Positions 10,849 through 22,914 of a DNA stretch of 64,000 bases are shown piece by piece (the first letter of the stretch is position 1; every line of letters begins with the position of its first letter). This stretch comes from Oopsacas minuta (lineage: Eukaryota; Porifera; Hexactinellida; Lyssacinosida; Leucopsacidae). Location of the stretch: assembly GCA_024704765.1 (NCBI GenBank), contig JAKMXF010000309.1, positions 287,887 through 351,886 of the forward strand, given 5' to 3'. The position numbers and the translations under genes are program-made. The notes under the pieces were generated by a model. That model was not told the origin of the DNA and ran no database searches. It worked only from the letters and a program-made list of their open reading frames with translations.

Positions 10849-11331
10849 CTACAAGTGGGGCTTCTCAATACTAGGATCTACAAGTGGGTAGTATCCATGA
10901 GTTTGCACTGGTTGCGGCTGTTGTGGGTAACCTTGGGGTTGTGGGGTATAACCTTGAGGTCGTGGGTAGCCATAAGGCTGAGGTGGAGGAGCAGCAGTTG
11001 CAGTAGCTACAGGCATTGAAGTAATTATATGACTAGGTGCATTACTTTTACTACGATTACTATTCACAGCAACGACGATAACACCAATAATCCCTGCTAT
11101 AATACAGGGGAAGCAAGTACAGCAAAAACAAGCTATACTGCAAACTATATACACCCATGCTCTAGCAAGGCTGTAGTTATAGTTATAGGAGTAGTAGTAG
11201 TAGTAGTAGTAAGTAGTGTCATAATAGTTGTAGTAACTGGCACGTGCTGATCTGTCAAGGTTTTCCTCCGTACTCACCTCACAGAGGATGGTCATGAGAA
11301 GTACGAGTAGTGTGATGAACTTCAGGTACAT
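10849..11331 (-). CDS. Tyr-rich single-pass membrane protein, family copy 2
   Basis: 160 residues from ATG 11331 (MYLKFITLLVLLMTILCEVS, a clear signal peptide). The ectodomain is a run of tyrosines (YYNYYDTTYYYYYYYSYNYN) encoded by near-perfect TAC repeats at about 11186-11225. Then come a membrane helix with CSIACFCCTCFPCIIAGI and a tail rich in PQGYP/PQPYGYP repeats. It has no exact PPxY, unlike copies 1 and 3. In-frame sequence upstream of 11331 looks noncoding. Function unknown; the polytyrosine stretch may vary between individuals. Confidence 0.7.
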   Translation of the reverse strand: MYLKFITLLVLLMTILCEVSTEENLDRSARASYYNYYDTTYYYYYYYSYNYNYSLARAWVYIVCSIACFCCTCFPCIIAGIIGVIVVAVNSNRSKSNAPSHIITSMPVATATAAPPPQPYGYPRPQGYTPQPQGYPQQPQPVQTHGYYPLVDPSIEKPHL

Positions 11332-12188
11332 AGATGCTATATTAGGTTTTACAAAGCAGTTTGAAATACGAAACTGTTTAAAATTAATTTCCCTTGAAAA
11401 TACCAGTGATTTTGTAGTATGTATAGACGCAAAATCGTGTGACACACGACGAGATCGTGAGGTTGAGAGCCCTGATTATGGCGTTTAGACAGGGTACGTG
11501 AAATAAGTATATAAGGACTACACCTGACAGCTGTAACTTTAATAGCTAGCCAACTTTACCGTGACAATTTTTCGATATTTTGTATACAAATAACTTTAGA
11601 ATATTTCATAAATGAACTTTGAAATCAAAGAATCAACATTTTGCATTTTATAGCTTTAGCATATTTCCAACATATCAGGCTATTAGGCGATTCCTAGATC
11701 ACTTCTTCTCGACCTGAAAATATTTTCTAGATGTGGAATGTGTGATTCATCACATATTTATGAAACAAACTTGATGACAATAAAGCTTCAATGAAATTCC
11801 AGAATTGATTGAAACTTGGAGGACCCCCAGGGCTGATTTTTGGCACACAGAGTATTTGGGCCTGCCTCGGACAAGTTCGAGTCTTGGACGAAATTAAGAC
11901 AAAATTGTCGCCTTTTTGGATTTACGAAAAATCACATTATTAGCACCGCTCAGCCAATATACATTATAGAAGTTTGAAATTTTAATCACAGGAATTGGCC
12001 AAATGCAAACTCAAAATGGGATTAATACGTCATCATGACCATTCAAAAAATCCAAATTGTCCAAATTTCGAAAAATTCTAGAATTCTAAACACCATTAAA
12101 AAAGGCATATATTAAACTACACAAATATAAGTTATGAAAAAGTTAGAAATAGTGAATGGAAATAGCCCTGTAGTAAGTAGGTTGGAAT
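11332..12188. other. Spacer between Tyr-rich copies 2 and 3
   Basis: Contains the promoter side of copy 2 and the 3' side of copy 3. I see no coding potential, no RNA gene and no member of the MITE families found elsewhere. Confidence 0.4.
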
Positions 12189-12700
12189 CTATACGGGGTT
12201 GTTAGTGGGACTGGTAGTGCCTTGAGTAACGGAATAAGAAGGAGGGCGAGCTTCAGCTGCAGTACCAGCATCATGGTCATCAGGTGGCTTTGCAATGCTA
12301 GATGGCCTAAGAGGGCGGGGTCCTTGTGTTTGCATTGGTTGAGGATATACACAAAGCTGTCGGTATCCAACATAATGTTGAGGAGTTATAGGGATAGTGG
12401 AGGTGGTAGGTCTGTTTGTATTATGTTTAGTGACTGCAACAATTGAAAAACAGATGGCAATACAGGCACCAATTCCAAGGATAATCAAAGGCATGCAGCA
12501 CATTAAACATCCTAGGAAAACCAATGCGTTTATCCATGCTGAATAATTGATATAACCGTTGTAGGAATAATTATTATAGTAATAGCGTATGGTTGTATTC
12601 TAGTATCATCTTCAACAAGGTCATTACCCATGCTTAGAACACATTGTGTAGAGATAAGGATTAGAAGGATGGCGAGTATTGAGGTACGCTTCAGCTCCAT
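12189..12700 (-). pseudogene. Tyr-rich membrane protein, family copy 3, frameshifted
   Basis: ATG at 12700 opens a good signal peptide (MELKRTSILAILLILIS) and runs to about 12600 (GNDLVEDDTR), after which the frame hits a stop near 12538. The Tyr-rich ectodomain (RYYYNNYSYNGYINYS), membrane segment (LGCLMCCMPLIILGIGACIA) and Pro-rich tail with PPSY (RPPSYSVTQG) continue in another frame down to 12189. A TAG precedes the ectodomain in its own frame, so the break lies around 12598-12610. No plausible intron fits. It could be a pseudogene, a recent allele, or a one-base assembly error. Confidence 0.6.
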
Positions 12701-12987
12701 GGTAAACTAGATATGGAATTTCAAGGTGTTACAATATTCAAATGTATCTCTTACTCATAAACATATTTTGTTCACAAAGATTGTGGTAATAATAATGTTG
12801 TATTCGAATTCATATACGAGAGATATTATAAAATTTAGTTTGAAATATCGCGAAAATGTTAGTGAAATGTGGTTACAAACATCACATAAACAAACATACA
12901 CTACATCAAAAGAAGTGATAAAATATCAATCAAAGTATTTGGGGACAGTAAAAATAAAGTGAAAATAAGAATAGTTGGGTATAACTC

Positions 12988-13509
12988 TTAAATCTGGAAG
13001 CCAATATGAGGTTTTTGAAGAGGGGGGCCTTGAATCGCAGGAAAAGAATGAGGACCAGCTTGCATATCACCATCATGGTAACCATTTGGCGCCTTAGTAA
13101 TGTTAGGTTGTGGAGGCGGGTTGTTATGGGTTTGAACTGGATGAGGGTTGGCATAAGGTGCATTAGTCATAGGGGCGGCGGCGACAACAGGCATTGGACC
13201 AGTCGTAGATATATGACTTGGTGCATCTAGTGTTCTAGCTGTGCCAATAGCAAAGCATAGAACGACACAGCTTATTATTCCAATTATAATACATAGTATG
13301 GCAGTTACGACCAAACAAAGTATAACAATTACTATAAATATTAATACTGTTCCAGTAGAGCTATAGGTAGAGTTATAGTAATTATAATAGTAGTAAGAGG
13401 ATGTTGTGTTAATTTCTAAATGGGATCGTTCTGGCCGAATTTTAGATTCCTCCGTTGCCATGGTTACGCCATATTGTGTACAGATAATGAATAGAAGAAT
13501 GGCGAGCAT
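12988..13509 (-). CDS. Tyr-rich single-pass membrane protein, family copy 4
   Basis: 173 residues; I chose ATG 13509 (MLAILLFIICTQYGVTMA) because it opens the signal peptide and because the upstream in-frame sequence is unlike its paralogues. Ectodomain SYYYYNYYNSTYSSTG is shorter than in copies 1-2. The membrane helix is long and hydrophobic (VLIFIVIVILCLVVTAILCI) with cysteines at its cytoplasmic end, followed by a Pro/Asn-rich tail. The PPSY motif of copies 1 and 3 is degraded to PHSFPAIQGPP. Last member of the tandem array. Confidence 0.65.
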   Translation of the reverse strand: MLAILLFIICTQYGVTMATEESKIRPERSHLEINTTSSYYYYNYYNSTYSSTGTVLIFIVIVILCLVVTAILCIIIGIISCVVLCFAIGTARTLDAPSHISTTGPMPVVAAAPMTNAPYANPHPVQTHNNPPPQPNITKAPNGYHDGDMQAGPHSFPAIQGPPLQKPHIGFQI

Positions 13510-14093
13510 TGAGATGCAGTTCTGCCCCACAGATTCCAGTATTGGCTTTTTGTATCTAATAGTAATTTGTATAGGATTTTGGTAGTTAAAATATAAGATA
13601 AGTTCGATAAGAGTACACCAGAAACGCGTTAATATAATACGGTATGAATTTCTAGATAAGACGAACATATATTTACTCAAAATCAGGTTAATAGACAATA
13701 TATATATTCAATACATATTACCCCGATTAATACGAACTCCAAATAAGGCAAACAAATGTCTACCGCCGGTCCGTGTTCGGTCCCTAAACTGGGGTTCATG
13801 AGACTCTTGGTGGTCTAAAGGGTCCACGGGTTAAAAATGTTGAGTAATTTAAGACAACACCATTTAATTCTAAAATAAAACAACTAGAGTACATTTACAA
13901 ACAGAATGATCACAAAATTATTCACATTTTGCTGTCAAAAGACAAACAAATATACACCAAACATAAATAGTATTGGAATATCAGGTAATTATGACAAAAT
14001 ATAATATTATATACAAGCAATGTATGAGATTACATTATCGTTACAGATAGGACAAAATTACAAAACTGGATCTTTTCAAAACTTTAAAATGAG
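13510..14093. other. Spacer between Tyr-rich array and collagen gene A
   Basis: A hAT-like fragment at about 13770-13836 (TGGTGGTCTAAAGGGTCCACGG) is the only structure seen. The remainder is probably the 3' UTR of collagen gene A. Confidence 0.4.
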
Positions 14094-15033
14094 TTAACCT
14101 TGATAAATTTCAGGTATCTTCGAGTGAGATGTACTAGCATATTCCCCGAAGCATAATTGAGACTTCTTGATTCCAGTCTGTAATTTGTAGCTGTTTGCAC
14201 CGAGTGATTTTAAAGGCAAGTTTATTCTTGGTTGTTGTTCTCGGACTTCTAATAAGCTGACGTCATCAATTGTCTAAAATTAAGTACATTAAACTCCAGT
14301 TTTAACGAAGTGATTCTTTAAACACTATAGCTTGAAAGTATTTGATTTACTCCGCTCATAACATGAAACGGGTCTCAATTACTTCATAATAATGATAGTT
14401 TACTGTTTGAATGTTACATTGTGTGTATTCAATGTAAAACAACCAAAATCTTAAATTACAGCCTGTGCCGACGTAATTTTCACAAATTGGATATTGACAC
14501 TTCATCAAAAGGTGTGAAAATATGATTAATTAAGTGACTTTCAGGATACAAGAACAATAAAAATATTATTCGAATTTACCTTTAGATTGTGCATTTGTAC
14601 ATTCAATTTTCCATTCCAGCCGGTGTAAGAAGAAGGACAATTCTCTGTAGAATTACATTCGAGTGTAACAGATTGTCTCACATATTCACTGATACTTGTT
14701 AGAATGTTAAGATTAGCAGCTTCAAAACTCTCAAAGTACATAATGTCAGAAGTATCTCTTTGCTAGAAAGAAATAGTATATAATAACAGAATTTAGAAAT
14801 TGGAATTTGTACAATTTGGCTAAAATAGGTAAGAGTTGACTGGCCCCTTTAAAGATTATAATAAATATATTTATACTCACATTTTGTGCTTCAAAGCAAG
14901 TCCATGCGAGTGTATACTCGTCTCTATTAACTTTTATAAGCTCAGAATCACATGTACATGGTATAGAGTCAAATGGTGATCCGCCGTTAGGATCACAGAG
15001 GAATTGACCTTCTACTTCTTTACCATCGATATC
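14094..15033 (-). other. COLFI-like domain exons of collagen gene A
   Basis: Three coding exons after the triple helix encode the C-propeptide. Landmarks shared with classical COLFI: the cysteine after the helix, a DPNGG motif followed by D-x-I/L and two cysteines, a C-rich centre, and a final LPL/LPI strand leading to a C-F-G/L ending. The vertebrate HTGEWGKTVIEY stretch is not recognisable. The introns contain the recurring unit AAGGTGTGAAAATATGAT (about 14505 and 15073) and a second unit at 15240-15400 also seen at 47550-47700. Confidence 0.7.
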
Positions 15034-18000
15034 TATAGAAAAAATCAATTGAATTTGTTACAAAATTAAACCAAAAGGTGTGAAAATATGATAATTATAT
15101 GATAAATCATGGAGATATAGATTTGATAATGTCAAAATTGGAATCTACATATTTGATTACCCCTGACTAACAGTGAAACTAAATTCCTAGAAACATTTTG
15201 AATATATGCAAAGACTTGTGAAAATATGATTAATCACCAAAAAATGTGAAAATTTCAAAATACACACTCGAGGTGCAAATCTCCGACCCAAAATATATAT
15301 GTGTACAAATGTTCATGTTAATCAGACGGCTAGAATTCGCACGGCGGACGTAAGCCACATATCTTCTATGCCATGAGGATATCTCCCTATAAGAGTTGTA
15401 TTAAAATAGATTTTCAATATAACTTACAGGAGAGAGGTAGATTTGACTTCTCAAAGCAGGACCTAATGATTGTAGTGTCTATTCCCGTCTGACTGGAGTA
15501 TTTATTTCCACCTCGATTGTTAGTAGCTGCAGATGGTCCTGGAGGGCCTGGGGGTCCTGGTTGTCCTCTCTCACCACGACCTCCTTGTTCCCCAGATATA
15601 CCAGGTGATCCACGCATTCCAGGATTACCCTAACGAATATTTTTAAAAGTAAAGAATCTCGTTCCTAAAAATACTTTTAGGTAACTTACAATTGGTCCAC
15701 TTAAACCATTCTCTCCGTTAGGGCCTGTTGATCCAGGTGGTCCCTGTATAAATATTAATAACAATTAATCAGCTATAAATTTAATAATATAATAAACAGT
15801 CAACTCCGGTTACATCGAAGTGATTTTGACGGTCACATAAGCTTCAATATAACGAGAGTTAATTGTAGAGTGCATACCTGTATTCCAGGAGCACCGGGTG
15901 GACCAGATCTTCCTGTGCTTCCGGTTGTTCCCTGGGCACCTTGCCTGCCATTGAAACCTGTTCTTCCAGGGTCACCCCTTTCACCATTTGTCCCTTCTTC
16001 TCCTTTAGATCCTTTCTCACCAGTATCACCATCTCTTCCCTATAGTATTGATAATAAGGATCAAGGAAAGACATCGATATATTGGGTTGGAAATATCGAA
16101 AATATTGAATTGGGAAATTTCCAAAAAATATAGTAAAAATCGGAAAATTAGCCAATATTTTCGATCGTAAAAACTTCAAAGTAATTCAAATTTCGAACTA
16201 CAGCGTAACCTCCACAAAAGGGGTCTGTGGAAACGGGAACTTCTGGAAACGAAAGAAAAATATATTGAGTGAATTCCTAGTCCCAAAAAATGAAACTCCA
16301 CAAACGGGGAAGCATTTTTCGGCGTCCCCATTTATGGAGGTAACACTATACTTAAATTACTCACTGTTGTTCCATCTAATCCAGAAATACCCTTGATTCC
16401 CTTTTCACCAGTTGGTCCGTCAGATCCTGAATCGCCATCAGGACCAGCATCTCCTTGTGGTCCAGGTGCCCCGGGTAGACCAGGGCTTCCTGTGCTGCCC
16501 TGAGTTCCACTGTCTCCTTGAGGTCCCTCTTGTCCCCCACGACCACTGTTTCCACTGTCACCTATTTCTCCTGTACGACCCTGAGAATTTTGTTAAGTAA
16601 TACACGATTGAATATCGTAAAAGTATCAGAATACGATTTTGTTTGTTTGTTTGTTGGATTATTTGTTGGATTATTGGTGTTAAACTTACAACTGGACCAA
16701 GTGCTCCTTTAGGTCCTGGAAGCCCGGAAATACCTTGAAGACCAATACCTCCTTGGGATCCACTTTGGCCATCTGATCCAACTGCTCCCCTTGGGCCTTG
16801 ACCACCTGGTGGTCCCTGAACGCCTGATGCCCCTGTGCCGCCAGTAAATCCAACAGGACCTGGGAGTCCAGTCCCACCACGACCTCCTGGTCTACCCCTC
16901 TCACCGGAAACTCCTTTTGAACCTTTCTCACCTTTGAACCCAACTGGTCCTGGATTACCCTAATAAACAAAAAGTAAAGCATTTTTGGAATTCGTATTTT
17001 TAACGGAAATTACATTTGTTCCATCCAGGCCATTATTTCCTGGAGGGCCGTCAATCCCATCAGAACCATCTCTACCATCTATTCCTTGGCCTCCTTCTCC
17101 TCCCTGTTCACCTTTAGCACCCTAACACAAATATTTCTGTGAAATTTCGCAATTTATAAATACAATAAACACTGAAATTTCGCAATTTATAAATACAATA
17201 AACACTGAATTTGCTAAAGTTAGTAAACAAATATTAAAGGTTTTGTTAAGTATAACATGCGTAGTAGAAAATGAAATTACCTGTGGTCCAGCAAGTCCGA
17301 ATGAACCAAGAGCTCCGGTTAACCCTTGACTACCTCGTGGCCCACCATTACCTTTAGCACCAGATGGACCAGGATCTCCATCTCTTCCAATAGAACCGAA
17401 GTCTCCTGCTGGACCAACTGGCCCATCTACTCCGAGTGATCCTTTCTCTCCGAAAGATCCCTTGGGGCCTGGGAATCCCCTTGGACCTCTAGGACCCTAG
17501 AATAACAAAAATTCGATAAATATTACATTGAATACCGTTTGGGTGGGGAGTTTCGATTGTTGAAAATATAAAAGATTTTGAAACATAAATATCTTAAATA
17601 TTACATATAGTGGTGTACGTTGATTGCCTTATCAAGAACTTATTGTCCTTTTGTATTGGAAATTATTCCTCTAATATAAAGTTATTAGCAAGGGAAATTC
17701 GTGAAAAGTTTCGTGCAAAAAATACAGGTTTTTCTACTACTCCCTTCATCTCCAGTTTTCTTTTTCAGGAAAATAACGGTATGTAATTTCAACTTACTTG
17801 TGGTCCCACTACTCCTTCTGGTCCTGGAGGACCTAATGGCCCTTGTGTACCAGGAGTACCTTGAGCACCTGTTAATCCTCTAGGCCCTGGAGTTCCTGTT
17901 TCTCCCTATAAAACAAAAAATTACATAAGATTCTAACTTTCGCAAATTCTTGAAAAATAAAAATAAAACTCACATCAGCACCAGGTGGCCCTGGGTCACC

Positions 18001-21000
18001 TCGAACACCCTGTGTACCATCCATACCAGATTCTCCTGGTCCTCCATTGTTTCCATCCGGACCTGGTTGTCCATTATCACCCTATGTTAATCACAAAATA
18101 AACATTATTCAGGAAATAACAATCTGTGCCAACAGCTTTGTGGTAGACTGCGTACAGCCAAAACTATTATAGATTAATGGCTGAAACTTTAGGCTACAAG
18201 GGCAATTACCGTCCGGTGTCCATTGATGGTCACGAGATATGACATGTTTTACCACTTTGAATTATCGTTTTCCAACATTAATTTTTAACTAATATATGCC
18301 ATAGAAATACAACTTACATCTTGTCCATTAGGGCCTGGGGGACCAGCGGGGCCGGTGTTTCCAATAAGACCAAGTTCTCCAGGTGTCCCGAGTGCACCAG
18401 GTTCTCCTTGACGACCGTTTTCACCCTAAGGAATGCATATGATTAAGTAATCAGAATCTTGTCAAGTATGTAAATGTGAGGCTTACGTTTTGACCGTTAG
18501 TTCCTCGCTCTCCTTTAGAGCCCTTTAAGCCTTTCCTTCCCTATAAATATTAGAAATTAAAATGACAACATTTTACTTACAAAAATATAAAACTAACTTT
18601 AGCTCCATCAAGACCAGGATCACCATTTGGTCCAGTGACACCATCTATACCTATACCTCCATCTTGACCAGGTTCTCCTCGTTGTCCCTGCAAAATACAG
18701 TTAAATTAGATTCTTACTGGAAATTAGTTTTCAATTTACCTTTACTCCTTTCCTGCCACGGTCCCCAAAAGCTCCTTGACCACCTTGGGGGCCAAGTGGA
18801 CCCCTTTCACCACGATCTCCACTGTATCCCTTTTGTCCATCACGGCCCTGAAATGATACAATCATTATAAAATACGACGTCATTAGGATAATTCATAAAT
18901 GAGAGGAAATAATCTTACCTGGAATCCGGGGTCTCCAGTTTCTCCAACACCTCCGTCTTGTCCACGGTCACCCTATATAAATATGATGCATAAAAAAGAA
19001 AAAAGTATATTAAACATGTTACTGACCTTTAATCCTTTGGAACCAGGAGAACCTCTGGATCCTTGTCTACCCTGATCACCGTCTGGACCAGGTTCTCCAC
19101 CAGAACCTGTTTGTCCAAATGTCCCAGGGAATCCCTATTGGAGGAGAATTAAGATTTAAAGCAGTTTTGAGCCGATTAAGTGTTTGTTAGATTCATTGAT
19201 AAGTTTGAATGTTTGTTTGTTTGTTTGTTTGTTTGTTCATTTGTTTACTTGCATGCATATTTATTCATTTATTTATTTGTTCGTAACAGAACTTACAGCT
19301 GTTCCCGGTCTTCCTACTACTCCATCTTCTCCATCAAATCCATCAACACCATCATTACCAGCAGTACCAGAGAATCCATCAGCACCAGTTAAACCTTGAC
19401 CTCCAGGGGGTCCAACTGATCCAATACCTCCTTTAAATCCCTATATTGAAAAGTGTTAAAATTCGCAAGTTTCGCAGTGTTAAGTTAGACAAACCTTTGA
19501 TCCAGGGCGTCCACGATTTCCTGCTTGACCTCTTGCACCCGAGCGACCTAGAAAACCTCTAGAAGCAGGATAACCGGAAGTACCAACTAGACCTTGTGAA
19601 CCCTACATAAATATAAATACAAATTTATAACAAATGATCTTCGAAAAATTTATTCGTTTATACACAAATCGTAATTTGAAATGATCGCAAAAATTCACCG
19701 TGATCTGATCGAAATCGCGATCAGTTTTCGCGATCGACTAATGCCCTGTAAATGAAGAATATAAAGTGTAACCTCCACAAATGAGGCTCGTCGAAACATG
19801 AAATTTTTGGAAACTGAGTGAAAATAAATAGAGCGAATTCCTACACTACACAAATTTTAAAAGTACATACCTGACTACCAACAGCTCCCTTCAGGCCTTT
19901 CTCTCCATCCTCACCTCTCTCACCATATCTACCATTACGTCCGTTAGTTCCAGTATTACCACGTACTCCTTTGGGACCTTGTGAGCCTTCAGGGCCCTCA
20001 GAACCTTTCCTACCTTTCAAACCCTGGTCACCACGATTTCCAGCATTCCCGTTTTGACCTGGAGGCCCGTTTGCACCTGCAGGGCCATCACCACCTTGTA
20101 ATCCTTGACCTCCTACTCTACCTGGTAACCCGGCGAATCCCTGATCTCCTTTCTGACCTTGTTGACCAGGATTACCCTAATTAAGCACGAATTAAATAAT
20201 TACAGAATTCAAGCATTTGAAAGAAGTTTCATATTAACAGTGTCCTATTACTTACAATTAATCCTTCTTGTCCAGATTGTCCACCACCTCCAGTAATACC
20301 AGGGGCTCCTGGTGGTCCTCTCGCACCTTTGATTCCAGGCTCACCGGTTGGCCCATTTGGTCCTTGATCAGCATTCAAACCTGGATTGCCAGCTGGTCCA
20401 GGTGGTCCAGGGTCTCCTTGTTCACCATTTTCACCTGGTTGTCCTCCGATACCCTTTTAAGACAAATGTAAATATGAAGTATTGATATCTACTTATAAGG
20501 TAATCTGGTAATGGATGCTTACCGGTGATCCTTGTAATCCATCGTCTCCTTGTTGTCCAAATGCACCTGCTGATCCCTATACAAATTCAATTTCAAATTT
20601 TTCATTCTAGAAATATCTTTACCAAACATTAATACTAGTTCTAGCACTAATAAAGAGTTGTCTACTTACAGGGAATCCATCTATTCCAGCTTCTCCTTTA
20701 GCTCCCTTAGAACCTTGGTCACCATTTGCTCCATCAAAAGCATTTGCACCATCACGACCGTTGTCACCTCTGTCTCCTTTCTGACCAGGCATTCCTACTG
20801 GACCTTCTTCACCTTGACGGCCCTGAAGAAAATGTTATGTAATAAAGGATTTGTTTATTTGTTTGTTTGTTTGTTTGTTGTTTGTCGATTCGTGTAGAAT
20901 TAGTTTGTTTGTGTGCTAGTTGTATATTTGTTTGTTTATCAGATACGTTATAACTCGTGTTACCTGAGATCCAGGAGATCCAGTCCTACCATCTTGACCA

Positions 21001-21648
21001 TTATCTCCATAGACTCCCTAAAAAGCCAACAAAACATAAAGTAATGCAAATCACAAAAATATCGTATTTTAACGAAAATACTCACATCTCTTCCTGGATT
21101 TCCTGGTTGTCCGATAGAACCTGTAAATCCTACTACACCCTATATATATATATATGAATAATTAATTACGAAATACAAAGAAATAAATTACGGTAGATTA
21201 TTGAACTTACTTTTCGGCCCTGCAACCCTACTGAACCAACCCGTCCTCTATCACCTTTATCTCCCTAAAGAAATGAAATGGAATTTCAATAAAATGTTAA
21301 TTAAGTTGTTCGGAATTATTCAGAAATTACAAAATATTGTTCTAACAAAAAATTGGATAAAATTTGCACAAATACTTACAGTTGGGCCTGGATCTCCTTG
21401 GGGACCATCTGGACAGTCTGCACAATCACCACCTCCTGATTGCTAAGAAAAATAACAGAATTTTTAGATTATTTTAAAATCAGAGAATAAATTGTTACTT
21501 ACGCCTGAGATTGGTCCTTTCTAGAGAGAATAAAATACGTAAATATTCGTAACATTAGATAAGCAATCTATGAAATGTAACTTACATTATTTTGAGCGAA
21601 AGCCAAGAATAACAATGATGAAAATAATAATATTAATACAAGCTTCAT
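14094..21648 (-). CDS. Fibrillar-type collagen gene A, about 30 exons, divergent COLFI C-terminus
   Basis: Signal peptide exon 21648..21586 ([18 protein letters not shown]), an 18-nt exon 21520..21503 (KGPISG), then CxxC-containing exon 21442..21380 and a long chain of Gly-X-Y exons down to about 15425. Several exons are exactly 54 nt (e.g. 21139..21086), the fibrillar-collagen unit; others are multiples. The triple helix has occasional Gly substitutions ([10 protein letters not shown]). The C-terminal exons (15033..14882, 14763..14581, 14275..14094) read [42 protein letters not shown] and end INLPLKSLG...LCFGEYAS: a recognisable but divergent COLFI trimerisation domain with eight cysteines. 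A 5' UTR intron ends just before the ATG (TTTCTAG|CAACATG). Secreted extracellular matrix. Paralogous to gene B. Exon count is by eye. Confidence 0.9.
15795..15867. repeat. Short palindromic MITE in a collagen A intron
   Basis: ACAGTCAACTCCGGTTACATCGAAG at one end and CTTCAATATAACGAGAGTTAATTGT at the other; almost nothing is left between the arms. Same family as 9003-9155. Confidence 0.6.
16200..16350. repeat. CCTCCACAAA-family MITE in a collagen A intron
   Basis: Starts CAGCGTAACCTCCACAAAAGGGG and ends TTTATGGAGGTAACACTAT, with internal GGAATTCCTAGTCCC-like and TTTTTCGGCGTCCC blocks. Other copies are near 4288, 19762, 34421, 37263, 38725, 51484 and 56178. Confidence 0.6.
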
Positions 21649-22914
21649 GTTGCTAGAAAATAATAAAATAACAAATAAATATAATTCTCAAAACGACGAT
21701 TTCAATTTCTCCTTTTACGGTGGACACGAATATTATAATCTCGAGAAAATAGTGTTTCGAAAATATGAGGAAAAATACGAATTTCACTGCAGCTTTTCAT
21801 ATGACAAACTATTAGCGAAATAAACATGTGAATAATATCATAAAGAAACTCACCTTGTGTATTTGTTTAAGTGAAAATACTATCTATATTTTTCTAATAC
21901 CGAAGGTCGGTTCTCATAATATAGACCAGAAAACCGAAAATCGAAGTGTTGATCTTGATAACACTCCAATGCAAAAGAATTGACAAATTTGTATTTACGA
22001 AGGACAACGAATACTCTCCCAAGAACAGAAATGAAGTTGGCTGTAGTACTTCTTCACAATGCAAATGATTTCGCCAGACAACTGGTATTAGCTATATACT
22101 TGAATTGAATTGCCATAGACAGTGCATGCTCTATAACAGTAAAATACCATTATACACTACAATGCTAATATTAACTAACTCAAACTGAGTCTAATATTGT
22201 ATTTAGAATAAAGCTTGTATTACTTTCAATGTGTAATACATAGTAGTAGCGGACAATTGGTATGCATAGAGATTGTATTATAATGTTGTAGTATTTGGAA
22301 ATTTGAGCATATTGAGTTGACTGTTTAGTTTATTCTATAAGGATTAGTATATCGAATCTATGAACATAGTTTGGAGACGATAAATGAATAGAAATTACGT
22401 TAAATAAGGAAATGATCACACAATAAATCGTGATACAGTCAACCCCCCCGTTATATCGAAGCCCAAGGGACCGTGATAATTACTTCGATATATGTGGAGT
22501 TCAATATAATCCAGGAGTTTACCCAGGTACTTGGAGAACTCGATATACTGCGGATATTCGATATACGGGAGTTACCTGTAATTATAAATATATACAAATA
22601 CATTAATATTAACTTACAATAATTCGAGGTGAATTCACTTTCCAGAAGCAGCCTATAAAATAAACAAATTTCAATAATATTATTGCAATGAATTGCTAAA
22701 CAACAAGTATGGGGTAAAGGGATTCGTGTAAGGTAGAGGCTCGAATAGATCAAAAGTAATAGTGTTACAGTCAACTTCTGTACATCGAAGTAATTATCAC
22801 GGTCCCTTGAGCTTCGATGTACAGGAGTTGACTGACTAAAAATATCAATTGAAAACGTATCAAAATCAGATATAACACATAATAAGGCAACAAATGAATG
22901 GTTTAAGACAATAC
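21649..22914. repeat. Collagen A 5' region and spacer with two palindromic MITEs
   Basis: A probable 5' UTR donor (CACAAG|GTGAGT, about 21852) faces the acceptor next to the collagen A ATG, so the promoter lies above about 21853. 22434-22580 and 22766-22834 are members of the TACAGTCAACTCC...TTATATCGAAG family; the second is just a pair of arms. No gene recognised between 21853 and 22914. Confidence 0.55.

Noticed and set aside
13452..13467. X-box-like GTAACCATGGCAAC in Tyr-rich copy 4
   Set aside because: It lies in the coding sequence for the end of the signal peptide (VTMAT) and is isolated; coincidence is the simpler reading.
19200..19280. TTTG-rich tracts (also 20853-20940, 30264-30293, 40310-40470)
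   Set aside because: Simple microsatellites in introns; no further meaning supported.
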